From Scylla paramamosain (lineage: Eukaryota; Arthropoda; Malacostraca; Decapoda; Portunidae), in assembly GCF_035594125.1 (NCBI RefSeq), contig NC_087197.1, positions 8,788,110 to 8,852,109 on the forward strand: a stretch of 64,000 bases of DNA, given 5' to 3'. Under the pieces are notes generated by a model. That model was not told the origin of the DNA. It did no database searches and saw only the letters and a list, made by a program, of their open reading frames with translations. Made by a program: the position numbers and the translations under genes. Within the stretch, counting starts at the first letter, position 1. Each line of letters opens with the position of its first letter. This document shows positions 11,643 through 25,200 of the stretch, piece by piece.

Positions 11643-13419
11643 CAAAAACACTAAAAGGCAAGTTCTTCGTAAAAAGTGGTTTTATTCCCATGTAATGTGA
11701 TTGCCCTGCTTTTTAGTGCTTTATTGCCTAACAGTCTCAAAAACACTCAAAGACACTTTTCTGGTAATGTCATTTTCCCATATAAAACTAATTTCGCATG
11801 GAATTTGGGATTCTGGTAACTAAGAATGTAAAAAAACACTCAAAATACACGCATTCAGTAAGGTTGCTCTGTTTCTTGATTAAGAAAGTTATTCATGAGT
11901 TTCAGCATTTTGGTATCTTGAAAACTTCTCCACACATACGAGTTTTTGCGTTTTTTGCCTTGTGATTCTGGTGAAACTATAAAACACTCATTATACACGT
12001 TTTTTGTTATGTCCTTTTTTTTCCTAATATACAGTGCTTTCCATCCATTTTTGTGTTTTTTTATGTAACAAGATAAAAAACACATAAAATATACTTTTCT
12101 GTTAATATTATTCTATTTTTTCATATTGGTTGGTTTGCATCCGTTTTAGCGTGTTTTAACGTAAATCTTTTAAAAGAGACGTTTTCAGTAATTTTGTTTT
12201 GGATTTCCATATAGAGTGAATTTCATATTATCTATCGTTTTGGTACCTAACATGCGAAAAAAACACTCAAAAGACAGGTTTCTTGTAAAGTCGATAAATT
12301 TTCCCAAATAGGTGGCTTTGCATACAGTTTATGGTTTGGTACATAACTCCGAAAAAAGGTAAAATTATCTTTTTCGATAAGGTTCTTTTTTCCACATAAT
12401 TTCCCTGAATTTTTACAGAATTTTGGCATCTTGGTACCTATGAATATCAATAACAAAAGAATAAAAATGCTATTTTTTTTCTCTATAAACAGTGTTATTT
12501 GTAGGTTTTAACGTTTTGGTACTTAAGGAACTTAAAAACATTCATAATACACATTTCTCGTAATGTCCTTTCGTTTCCCAAATATAGGGATCTTTGGATG
12601 TATTTAAGTGTTTTTATAGGTAACATGATAAAAAACACGTTTCTCGTAATGTCCTTTTGTTTCCCAATAGGGAGTCCTTTGCATCCATTTTCGCGTTTTT
12701 TGTAGGTAACAAGGTCAAAAACACTCAAAATGTACCTTTTTGGTAATGTTATTTTATTTCTTCCTATTGGTTGGTTTGCATCCGTTTTAGCGTTTTTCTA
12801 CGTAAAACACCGAAAAGACACGTTTTCAGTAATTTTGTGTTAGATTCCCATATAGAGTGACTTGCACGTTATTTACCGTTATGGTGCCTAACAAGTTGAA
12901 AAACATTCATAACACAGTTTTCTGGCAAAGACGTTTAATTTCCCCATATAGGTGGGTTTGCATGCACTTTTTTTTTTTTATTTATTTATTTTTCTCAATA
13001 AAGAGTGTTATTTTTGGCTTTTAGCTTTTTGATAAATAATGATCTTAAAAACACTCGTAATACACGTTTCTCGCAATGTCCTTTAATTTCCTAAAAAAAG
13101 GGTTCTTTGCATGTATTTAAGCGTTTTTATTGGTAACATGATCAAAAACACTCAAAATATATGTTTTTGGTAATGCTATTCTCTTTCTCCATGAAGTGTG
13201 CTTTGCATGCGTTTTAGCGTTTTGGTATATAAGGAGCTCAAAACACTTAAAGGCAAGTTCTTGGTAAAAATTGATTTTACTGCCATGTAAAGTGATTCCC
13301 ATGCTTTTTAGTGCTTTATTGCCTATCAAGCTCAAAAACACTCAAAAGACACTTTTCTGGTAATGTCGTTTTTTTCCCACATAAAGCTGGTTTCGCATGT
13401 AATTTGGGATTTTGGTAAC

Positions 13420-13535
13420 TAAGAATGTGAAAAGCACTCAAAATACACGCATTTAGTAAAGTTGCTCTGTTGCTCAATTAAGAATGTGAAAAGCACTCAA
13501 AATATACGCATTTAGTAAAGTTGCTCTGTTGCTCA
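13420..13535 (+). repeat. 59-bp tandem duplication, second super-unit
   Basis: Two copies begin with TAAGAATGTGAAAAGCACTC at 13420 and 13479 (period 59 bp). They match 2586-2701, with a base change in the second copy (ATACAC to ATATAC). Confidence 0.9.
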
Positions 13536-15626
13536 GGGAGGAGCACTTCAGGAGTTTCAGCATTTTCGTATCTAGGAATCTTCTCCATATACACGAGTTT
13601 TTGCGTTTTTTGCCTTGTGGTTCTTTTAAACTATAAAACATTCATTATACACTTTTCTCGCAATGTCCCTTTGTTTTCCAATATAGAGTGCTTTGTATCA
13701 ATTTTCGCGTTTTTTTTTTTTTAGGTAACAACATCGAAAACACTCAAAATATACCTTTTTGGTAATGTTTTTCTACTTCTTGATATTTGTTTTTTTCCAT
13801 CCGTTTTAGCGTTTTTCTACGTAAAACACTGAGAAGACACGTTTCCAGTAATTTTGTTTTGGTTTGCCATAGAGAGTGAGTTCCATATTATTTATCGTTT
13901 TGGTGCCTAACATGCTGAAAAACACTCAAAACACAGATTTCTGGTAAGGTCGTTTAATTTCCTCATATGGGAGGCTTTGAGTGCACTTTAGTGTTTGGTA
14001 TATAAAAGTCCGAAAAAAAGCTAATATCAACTTTTTTTTTACAATATTCTCTTATCATATAATTGCCCTAATTTTTCCTGGAATTTTGGCCTCTTGGTAC
14101 CTATGAAGGTTAATAACAAAAAAGAAAAGAAAAACCTTTCGTTTATTTATTTATTTTTTTTTTCTAAATAACGAATGTTATTTGTGGGTTTTAGCTTTTT
14201 GGAAGTTAAGGAACTTAAAAACACTCATAATACACGTTTCTCGTAATGTCCTTACGTTTCCCAAGCATAAGGTTCTTTGCATGTATTTAAGCGTTTTTAT
14301 AGATAACATTGTCAAAAACACTCAAAATACATCTTTTTGGTAATGTTATTCTGGTTCTCCATAAAGTTTGTTTTGCATGCGTTTTAGCGGTTTAGTATAT
14401 AAGGAGCTCAAAAACACTTAAAGGCAAATTCTTTGTAAAAGTTGGGATTATTCCCATGTAATGTGATCGTTCTGCTTTTAAGTGATTTGTTGCATATCAC
14501 GATGAAAAACACTCAAAAGACACTTTTCTGGTAATGTCATTTTTTTTTCCCAAATGATGGTAGTTTCACATGTAATTTGGCATTTTCGTAACTAAGAATG
14601 TGAAAAACACTCAAAATACTCAATTTGGTAAGGTAGTTCTGTTAATCGATTAAAAATGTTATTCATGCATTTATTCATTTTGATATGTAAAAAATATCTC
14701 TATATAGACGAGTTTTTGCATTTATTGCCTTGTGATTCTTTTAAAAACTATAAAACACTCATTATACACGTTTCTCGTAATATCCTTTTGTTTCCTAATA
14801 AAGAGTGCTTTACATCGATTTTTTTGCATTTTTTGTAGGTAACAAGCTCAAAAACAATCAAAATATATCTTTTTGGTAATGTTATTCTATTTCTTCATAT
14901 AGGATGGTTTGTATCCGCTTTAGCGTTTTTCTACGTAAAACACTGAAAGGACACGTTTTCAGTAATTTTCTTTTGGATTCACATATTGACTGACTTCCAT
15001 ATTATTTATCGTTTTGGTGCCTCACATGCTGAAAAACACTGAAAAGACAGGTTTCTGTTAAAGTCCTTTAACTTCCTTATATAGGTGGCTTTGCATGCAT
15101 TTTAAGGTTTGGTACATAACAAACCGAAAAAAAAGCTATAATTAACTTCTATGATAATATTCTTTTTTCCACATAAATTCCGTGAATTTTGGCAGAATTT
15201 TGGCATCTCGGTACCTATGAAGATGAATAATCAAAAAAAAATTCCCATTTTTTTCATTTATTTATTTTTCAAAAGAGTGTTATTTGAGGGTTTTAGCTTT
15301 TTTGGTACTAAAGGAAATTAAAAATCACTCATAATACACGTTTCTCGTAATGTTCTTTCGTTTCCCAAAAATAAGGTTCTTTACATGTATTTAAGCGTTT
15401 TTATACATAACATGATCAAAAACACTCAAAATACGTGTATTTTGTAATGTTGTTCTGTTTCTCCATCAAATGTATTTTGCATGCGTTTTAGCGTTTTGGT
15501 ACATAAGGAGCTCAAAAACACTTAAAGGTAAGTTCTTGGTAAAATTTGGTTTTATTCCCATGTAATGTGATTGCCCTGGCATTCAGGGCTTTATTGCGTA
15601 ACACGCTCACAAACACTTAAAAGACA

Positions 15627-16079
15627 TGCAAAGCCTCCCATATGAGGAAATTAAAGATCTAACAAGAAATATGTCTTTTCAGTGTTTTTCAGCATATTAG
15701 GCACCAAAACGATAAATAATAAGGAACTCACTCTATGTGGGAATCCAAAAGAAAATTACTGAAAACGTGTCTTCTCAGTGTTTTACGTAGAAAAACGCTA
15801 AAACTGATACAAACCAACCAATATCAAGAAGCAGGATAACATTACCAAAAATGTATATTTTTGAGTGTTTTTGTGCTTGTTTCCTACAAAAAAAAAACAC
15901 GAAAATTGATACAAAGCACTCTATATTGGGAAACAAAGGGACATTGCGAGAAAAGTGTATAATGAATGTATTATAGTTCAAAAAAACCACAAGGCAAAAA
16001 ACGCAAAAACTCGTGTATATGCTGAAACTCTTCAATAACACTCTTAATTGAGAAACAGAACAACCTTACTAAATGCGTG
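15627..16079 (-). repeat. Inverted satellite module 4
   Basis: It is the counterpart of module 2 in the second super-unit, with the same junction strings (AAGACA then TGCAAAGCCTCCC on the left, AAATGCGTG then TCAAAAACAC on the right). Its mirror partner in palindrome I is 26703-27154. Confidence 0.85.
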
Positions 16080-19000
16080 TCAAAAACACTAAAAGGCAAG
16101 TTCTTCGTAAAAGTTGGTTTTATTCCCATGTAATGTGTTTATCCTGCTTTTTAGTGCTTTATTGCCTAACACGCTCAAAAACACTCAAAGACACTTTTCT
16201 GATAATGTCATTTTTTCCTACATAAAGCTAGTTTCGCATGGAATTTGGGGTTTTGGTAACTAAGAATGTAAAATAACACTCAAAATACACGCATTTAGTA
16301 AGGTTGTTCTGTTTCTTGATTAAGAGTGTTATTCATGAGTTTCAGTATTTTGGTATCTTAGAAACTTCTCCATATAGTCGAGTTTTTGCGTTTTTTGCCT
16401 TGTGATTCTGGTGAAACTATAAAACAGTCATTAAACACGTTTCTCGTTATGTCCTTTTTTTTTTTTTTTACTTATATAGAGTGCTTTGCATATATTTTCG
16501 CATTTTTTTTTATGTAACAAGCTCAAGAACACACAAAATATATATTTTGGTAATGTTATTCTATTTCTTCATATTGGTTGGTTTGCATCTGTTTTAGCGT
16601 TTTTCTACGTAAATCTTTAAAAAAGACACGTTTCCAGTAATATTGCTTTGGATTTCCATATAGAGTGACTTTCATATTATTTATCGCTTTGGTGCCTAAA
16701 ATGCTTTTTATTGCCTTTTGCCTCCCAATATAGAGTGCTTTCCATCCATTTTCGCGTTTTTTTGTAGGTAACAATATCAAAAACACTCAAAATATACGTT
16801 TTTGGTAATGTTATTCTATTTCTTCATTTTGGTTGGTTTGCATCCGTTTTAGCGTTTTCTACGTAAAACACCGAAAAGACACGTTTTCAGTAATTTATTT
16901 TTGGATTCCCATATAGATTTACTTCCTTGGGTTTTATCGTGTTGGTTCCTAACATGCTGAAAAACCCTCATAAGTCAGTTTTCTGGCAAAGACGTTCAAT
17001 TTCCCCATATAGGTGGCTTTGCATGCAATTTAGGTGTTTGGTACATGAGTCCGAAAAAAAAGCTAAATGTAACTTTTTTGATAATGTTCTTTTTTTTATA
17101 TAATTTCCTGAACTTTGCCCGAATTTTGGCACCTCCTTACCTGTGAAGATAAATAAGAATGAAAAAAAAATATCGTATTTTTTTATTTATTTATTTATTT
17201 TTTCTCAATAAAGAGTGTAATTTGTGGCTTTTAGCTTTTTCGTACTTAATGAACTTAAAAACACCCATAATACACGTTTCTCGTAATGTCCTTTCGTTTC
17301 CCAAAAATAGGTTTCTTTGCATGTATTTAAGCGTTTTTATTGGTAACATGATCAAAAACACTCAAAATACATGTTTTTGGTAATGTTATTCTGTTTCACC
17401 CTAAAGTGTATTTTGCATGCATTTTAGTGTTTTGGTATATAAGGAGCTCAAATACACTTAAAGGCAAGTTCATGTTAAAAATTGGTTTTATTTCAATGTA
17501 ATGTGATTGCCCTGCTTTTTAGTGCTTTATTGCCTAACTCGCTCAAAAACACTCAAAAGACATTTTTCCGGTAATGTCATTTTTTTCCCACATAAAGCTG
17601 GTTTCGCAAGCAATTTGGGATTTTGGTAACTAAGCATGTGAAAAGCACTCAAAATACACGCATTTAGTAAGATTGTTCTGTTTCTCAATTAAAAGTGTTG
17701 TTCCAGACTTTCAGCATTTTGGAATGTAAGAAACTTCTCTATATACACGAGTTTTTGTGTTTTTTGCCTTGTAGTTCTTGTGAAACTATAAAACACTCAT
17801 TATACACGTTTCCCGTAATGTCCTTTTGCTTTCCATCTATTTTCGCGTTTTTTGTAGGTAACAATTTCAAAAACACTCAAAATATACCTTTTTGGTAATG
17901 TTATTCTATTCATTCATATTAGTTGGTTTGCTTCCGTTTTATCATTTTTCTACGTAAAACACCGAAAAAACACGTTTTTAGTAATATTGTTTTGGATTCC
18001 CATATAGACTGACTTTCATGTTATTTATCGTGTTGGTTCCTAAGATGCTGAAAAACTCTCATAAGACCGTTTTCTGGCAAACTCGTTTAATTTCCCCATG
18101 CACTTTAGGGGTTTGGTACAAAATTTTCCGAAAAAAAAAAACTAAACTTAACTTTTTTGATAATGATCTTATTTCACATAATTTCCTGAATTTTGCCCGA
18201 ATTTTGGCATCTCGGTACCTGTGAAGATGAATAAGAAAGAAAAAAATATCGTATTTTTTATTTATTTATTTATTATTTCTCAATAAAGAGTGTTATTTGT
18301 GGCTTTTAGCTTTTTGGTAATTAATGAACTTAAAAACACTCATAATATACGTTTCTCGTAATCTCCTTTCCTTTCTTAAGAATAGAGTTCTTTGCATGTA
18401 TTTTAGCGTTTTCATTGGTAACATGATCAAAAACACTCAAAATATATGTTTTTGGTAATATTATTCTGTTTCACCATAAAGAGTGTTTTGCATGCGTTTT
18501 AGTGTTTTGGTATATAAGGAGCTCAAAAAACACTTAAAGGCAAGTTCTTGGTAAAAATTCGTTTTCCTCCAATGTAATGTGATTGCCTTCCTTTTTAGTG
18601 CTTTATTGCCTATCACGCTCAAAAACACTCAAAAGACACTTTCCTGGTAAAGTCATTTTTTTTTCCCACAAATCTATTTTCGCATGCAATTTGGGGTTTT
18701 GGTAACTAAGAATGTGAAAAGCACTGAAAATACACGCATTTATTAAGGTTGTTCTGTTTCTAAATTAGGAATGTTATACATAAGTTTCAGCATTTTTGTA
18801 TCTAGGAAACCTCTCCATATACACGAGATTTTGCGTTTTTTGCCTTGTGGTTCTTTTGAACTATAAAACACTCATTATATACTTTTCTTGCAATGTCCTT
18901 TTGTTTTTCAATATAGAGTGCTTTGCATCAATTTTCGCGTTTTTCGTAGGTAATAAGCTCAAAAACACTCAAAATATACCTTTTTAGTAACGTTTTTCTA

Positions 19001-22000
19001 TTTCTTTATATTGGTTGCTTTGCATCCGTTTTAGCGTTTTTCTACGTAAAACACTGAGAAGACACGTTTTCAGTAACTTTGTTTTGGATCCCCATATAGA
19101 GGTGAGTTCCTTATTATTTATCGTTTTGGTGCTTAACATGCTAAAAAACACTCAAAACACAGATTTCTGGTAAGGTCGTAAAATTTTTTCATATAGGAGG
19201 CTTTGCATGCACATTAGGGTTTGGTACATAACAGTTCGAAAAAAAAAAAGCTGAAATTAACTTTTTTTATAATATTCTTTTATCATACGATTGCCCTGAA
19301 TTTTCCCAGAATTTTGGCATCTCGGTACTATGAAGATAACAAAAAAAAAATAATCCAATTTTTTATATATTTTTTTTATTTTTTTTATTTTCTCAATAAA
19401 GAGTGTTATTTGTGGGTTTTAGCTTTTTGGTACTTAAAGAACTTAAAAAAAAAAAACACTCATAATACACGTTTTCCAAACATAATGTTCTTTGCATGTA
19501 TTTCAGCGTTTTTATAGATAACATGATCAAAAAACGCTCAAAATATATGTTTTTGGTAATGTTATTCTGTTTCTCCATAAAGTTTGTTTTGCATGCGTTT
19601 TAGCGGTTTGTTATATAAGGAGCTCAAAAACACTTAAAGGCAAGTTTTTGGTATAAATTGGTGTTATTCTAATGTAATTTCATTGCCGTGCTTTTTAGTG
19701 CTTTATTGCCTATCACGCTCAAAAACACTTAAAAGACACTTTTCTGGTAATGTCATTTTTTTCTCACATAAAGGTGGTTTCGCATGTTATTTGGGGTTTT
19801 GATAACTAAGAATGTGAAAAGCACGCAAAATACACGCATTTAGTAAGGTTGTTCTGTTTCTCAGTTAAGAGTGTTATTCATGAGTTTCAGCATTTTGGTA
19901 TCCATATACACGAGTTTTTGTGTTTTTTGCCTTTTGGTTCTTTTGAACTATAAAAAACTCATTATACACTTTCTTGCAAAGTCCTTTTGTTTTCTTATGT
20001 AGAGTGCTTTGCATCAATTTTCCCGTTTTTTTGTAGATAACAAGCACAAAAACACTCAAAATATACTTTTTGGTAATGTTTTTCTATTTGTTGATATTGG
20101 TTGGTTTGCATCCGTTTCAGCGTTTTTCTACGTAAAACACTGAAAAGACACGTTTTCAGCAATTTTGTTTTGGATTCTCATATAGGGTGAGTTTCTTATT
20201 ATTTATCGTTTTGGTGCCTAACATGCTGAAAAACACTCAAAAAACAGATTTCTGGTAAGGTCGTTTAATTTCCTCATATAAGAGTCTTTGGATGCACTTT
20301 AGGGTATGGTATATAACAATCCGAAAAAAAAATAAAATTAACTTTTTTGATAATTTTCTTTTATCATATAATAGCCCTGAATTTTCCCAGAATTTTTGGA
20401 ATCTCGGTACCTCTGAAGATGAATAACAAAAAAAAAGAATCCTATTTTTTTATTTTCTTACTTTTTTTTCTAAATAAAGAGTGTTATTTGTGGGTTTTAT
20501 CTTTTTGGTACTTAAGGAACTTAAAAACACTTATAGTACACATTTCTCGTAATGTCCTTTCGTTTCGCAAACATAAGATTCCTTATATGTATATAAGCGT
20601 TTTTATAGATAACATGATCAAAACCCAAAAAATATATGTTTTTGATAATTTTATTCTATTTCTCCATAAAAGGTGTTTTGCATGCGTTTTAGCGTTTTGG
20701 TATGTAATGAGCTCAAAAACACATAAAGGCAAGTTCTTGGTAAAAGTTGTTTTTATTCCCATGTAATGTTATTACCCTGCTTTTTAGTGCTTTATTGCCT
20801 AACACGCTCAAAACACTCAAAAGACACTTCTCTGGTAATATCATTTATTTCCAAACATAAAGCTAGTTTTGCATGGAATTTGGGAATTTCGTAACTAAGA
20901 ATGTGAAAAAAAACTCAAAACAGAGGCATTAATAAGGTTTTTCTATTTCTTAATTAAAAGTGAGTTTAGCATTTTCGTAGGTAAGAAACTTTTCTAATAC
21001 ACACATTTGGTAAGGTATTTCTGTTTCAAAATTAAAAGTGTTATTCATGAGTTTCATCTTTTTTGGTATGTAAGAAACTTCTTTATGTACACGAGTTTTT
21101 TAGTTTTTTACCTTGTGGTTCTTGTCAAACTATAAAACACTCATACACGTTTCTCGTAATGTCCTTTTCTTTGCCAATATAAAGTGCTTTCCATCCATTT
21201 TTTGCTTTTTTTGTAGGTAACAAGCTCAAAAACACATCAAAATATATCTTTTTGGTAATGTTATTCTATTTCTTCTTATTGGTTGGTTTACATCCGTTTT
21301 AGCGTTTTTTTAAGTAAATCACTGAAAAGACACGTTTTCAGTAATATTGTTGAAATTGATGAAAAACACTCAAAAGACAGGTTTCTGGTAAAGTCGTGTA
21401 ATTTGCCCATATAGGTGGATTTGCATGCACTTCAGGGTTTGTACATAACTCCGGAAAAAGGCTAAAATTATTTTTTTTATAGTTTTTTTTTTACAAAATT
21501 TCCATAAATTTTGCCAGAATTTTGGCATCTCGGTACCTATGAAGATGAATAACAAAAAAAAAAAAAGTGTTTTTTTTCTCTCTATAAAGTGTTATTTGTG
21601 GGTTTTAGCATTTTGGTACTTAAGGAACTTAAAAACAATCATAATACACAATTTTCGTAATGTCCTTTTGTTATACAAACATAGGGTCCTTTACATGTAT
21701 TTAAGCGTTTTTATAGGTTAGATGATAAAAAAAACTGAAAATACATGTTTTTGGTAATGTTATTCTGTTTTGCATACGTTTTAGCGATTTGGTATGTAAG
21801 GAGCTGAAAAACACTTAAAGGCAAATTCTTGGTAAACATTGGTTTTATTCCCATGTATGTGCATGCAAAGCCACCTATATGGGGAAATCAAACGTCTTTG
21901 CCAGAAAACTTTCTTATGAGTGTTTTTCAGCTTGTTAGGCACCAAAACGATAAATAACATGGAATTCAGTCTATATGGGAATCGAAAACAAAATTGCTGA

Positions 22001-22227
22001 AAACGTGTCTTTTCGGTGTTTTACGTAGAAAAACGCTAAAACGGATGCAAACCAACCAATATGAAAAAAAATAGAATAACATTACAAAAAAACTATATTT
22101 TCAGTATTTTTGAGCTGGTTACCTACAAAAAAGGTGAAAATGGATGCAAAGCACTCCCTATTGCTAAAGAAAAGGACATTACGAGAAACGTGTATAATGA
22201 GTGTCTTATTATTTTCGAGCAAAAAAA

Positions 22228-22251
22228 CTTGTGGTTCACAAGAACCACAAG
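22228..22251. repeat. Perfect 10-bp hairpin (CTTGTGGTTC / GAACCACAAG)
   Basis: Two 10-base arms are separated by ACAA. The hairpin lies in a variant of reverse monomer D that carries about 30 extra bases. The hairpin recurs at 31088-31111 and 38317-38340, while most other monomer D copies have only the GAACCACAAG half. Confidence 0.85.
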
Positions 22252-25200
22252 CCAAAAAGCGCAAAAACTTGTGTATATAAAGAAGTTTCTTAGATACCAA
22301 AATGCTGAAACTCAAGAATAACAATCTTAATTGAGAAACAGAACAATATTACCAAAAGCGTGTATTTTCCGTGTTTTTCACATTGTTAGTTAGCAAAATC
22401 CCAAAAAGCATGCGAAACTAGCTTGATGTGAGAAAAAAATGACATTACCAGAGTGTTTTGAGTGTTTTTGAGCGTGTTTGGCAATAAAGCACTAGAAAGC
22501 AGGGCAATCACATTACATGGGAATAAAACCAACTTTGGCCAAGAACTTGCCATTATGTGTTTTTGAGCTCCTTACATACCAAAACGCTAAAGCACATGCA
22601 AAACACTCCTTTATGGAGAAGCAGAAAAAACATTAGAAAAAACATGTGTTTTAAGTGTTTTTAATCATGTTACCTATAAAAATGCTTAAATACATGCAAA
22701 GAACCCTATCTTTGGGAAACGAAAGGACATTACGAAAAACGTGTATTATGACTGTTTTGAAGTTCCTTAAGTACCAACACGTTAAAACCCACAAATAACA
22801 CTCTTTAAAGAGAAAAAATATTAAAAAAAAATAAAAAAATTCTGCCAAAATTCAGGGAATTTATGTGGAAAAAAAGAACATTATCAAAAAAGTTAATTAT
22901 AGCTTTTTTTTCGGATTGTTATTTACCAAACCTTAAAGTGCATGCAAAGCCACCTATATGAGGAAATTAAACGACTTTACCAGAAACCTGTCTTTTCAGT
23001 GTTTTTCAGTATGTTAGGCACCAAACCAATAAATAATATGGAAGTCAGTCAATATGTGAATCCAAAACAAAATTACTGAAAACGTGTCTAAAGCACTAAA
23101 AAGCAGAACAATCACATTACATGGGAATAAAACCAACTTTTACGAAGAACTTGCCTTTAAGTGTTTTTGAGCTCCTTATATAACAAACCGCTAAAACGCA
23201 TGGAAAACAAACTTTATGGAGAAACAGAATAACATTACCAAAAACATATATTTTGAGCGTTTTTTGATCATGTTAAATATAAAAACGCTTAAATACATGC
23301 AAAGAACATTATGCTTAAGAAACAAAAGGACATTACGAGAAACGTGTATTATGAGTGTTTTTTTTAAGTTCTTTAAGTACCAAAAAGCTAAAACCCACAA
23401 ATAATACTCTTTATTTAGAAAAAATAAATAAATAAAAAAAATATATAAAAAATTGGATTTTTTTTTTGTTATTCATCTTCATAGTACCGAGATGCCAAAA
23501 TTCTGGGAAAATTCAGGGTAATTATATAATAAAAGAATATTATAAAAAAAGTTAATTTCAGCTTTTTTTTTTGAACCCTAAAGTGCATGCAAATCCTCCT
23601 ATATGAAGAAATTTAAGGACCTTACCAGAAATCTGTGTTTTGAGTGTTTTTTTTTAGCATGTTAAGCACCAAAACAATAAATAATAAGGAACTCACCTCT
23701 ATATGGGGATCCAAAACAAAGTTACTGAAAACGTGTCTTCTCAGTGTTTTACGTAGAAAAAACGCTAAAACGGATGCAAAGCAACCAATATAAAGAAATA
23801 GAAAAACGTTACTAAAAAGGTATATTTTGAGTGTTTTTGAGCTTATTACCTACAAAAAACGTGAAAATTGATGGAAAGCACTCTATATTGAAAAACAAAA
23901 GGACATTGCAAGAAAAGTGTATAATGAGTGTTTTATAGTTCAAAAGAACCACAAGGCAAAAAAACGCAAAATCTCGTGTATATGGAGAGGTTTCCTAGAT
24001 ACAAAAATGCTGAAACTTATGTATAACATTCCTAATTTAGAAACAGAACAACCTTAATAAATGCGTGTATTTTGAGTGCTTTCCACATTCTTAGTTACCA
24101 AAACCCCAAATTGCGTGCAAAAAATAGATTTGTGGGAAAAAACATGACTTTACCAGAAAAGTGTCTTTTGAGTGTTTTTGAGCGTGATATTTTGAGCGTG
24201 AATTTTTACCAAGAACTTGCCTTTAAGTGTTTTTGAGCTCCTTATATACCAAAACACTAAAATGAATGCAAAACACTCTTTATGGTGAAACAGAATAATA
24301 TTACCAAAAACATATATTTTGAGTGTTTTTGATCATGTTACCAATGAAAGCGCTAAAATACATGCAAAGAACTCTATTTTTAGGAAACAAAAGGAGATTA
24401 CGAGAAACGTGTATTATGAGTGTTTTTAAGTTCATTAATTACCAAAAAGCTAAAAGCCACAAATAACACTCTTTATTGAGAAACAATAAATAAATAAAAA
24501 AAATAAGATATTTTTTTTCTTTCTTATTCATCTTCACAAGTACCGAGATGCCAAAATTCGGGAAAAATTCAGGAAATTATGTGAAAAAAAAAACATTATC
24601 AAAAAAGTTAAGTTTAGTTTTTTTTTTTCGGACTATTATGTACCAAACCCCTAAAGTGCATGGGGAAATTAAACGTCTTTGCCAGAAAACGGTCTTATGA
24701 GTGTTTTACAGCATCTTAGGAACCAACATGATAAATAACATGGAAGTCAATCTATATGGGAATCCAAAACAATATTACTAAAAACGTGTTTTTTTCGTTG
24801 TTTTACGTAGAAAAATGCTAAAACGGATGCAAATCAACCAATATGAAGGAATAGAATAACATTACCAAAAAGGTATATTTTGAGTGTTTTTGAAATTGTT
24901 ACCTACAAAAAACGCGAAAATAGATGGAAAGCTCTCTATATTGGGAAGCAAAAGGACATTACGAGAAACGTGTATAATAAGTGTTTTATAGTTTCACAAG
25001 AACTACAAGGCAAAAAACCGCAAAAACTCGTGTATATAGAGAAGTTTCTTACATTCAAAAATGCTGAAACTCTGGAACAACACTTTTAATTGAGACACAG
25101 AACAATCTTACTAAATGCGTGTATTTTGAGTGCTTTTCACATCCTTGGTTACCAAAACCCAAAATTGCATGCGAAACCAGTTTTATGTGGAAAAAAATGA

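Larger units (their letters stand above)
10958..18220 (+). repeat. Long direct repeat, copy b (partner 1-7360)
   Basis: It matches copy a from the AAACACTGAAAATACATG start through monomer I at about 18220. It carries the same 59-bp duplication (13420-13535), the same missing monomers A-D near 12630-12650 and the same inverted modules. Main differences are a deletion of about 140 bp near 12970 and scattered single-base changes. Confidence 0.85.
10958..19640 (+). repeat. Palindrome I, left arm
   Basis: Marker sequences here reappear reverse-complemented at 23160-31596. Paired positions are 19095 and 23690 (GGATCCCCATATAGAGGTGAG), 18375 and 24390, 17210 and 25560, 16700 and 26070, and 15627 and 27154. 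Their coordinates sum to about 42750-42780, so the axis is near 21390. Farther out the sums rise because the right arm holds an extra unit of about 1.2 kb near 28050-29210 and lacks about 240 bp near 27965. The innermost 3.5 kb (19640-23160) is not a close mirror. Confidence 0.8.
10871..21858 (+). repeat. Satellite block 2 (second super-unit), mainly + orientation
   Basis: This is the same 1.1-1.2 kb units as block 1. From about 10958 to 18220 it is a near copy of 1-7360, including two inverted modules at 11164-11642 and 15627-16079. Beyond 18220 it continues with regular units up to 21858, where the array turns to minus orientation (...CCCATGTATGT then GCATGCAAAGCC). A deletion relative to copy a fuses monomer H to the AT tract of monomer I near 12970. 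Open frames are chance frames of the repeat. Confidence 0.9.
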
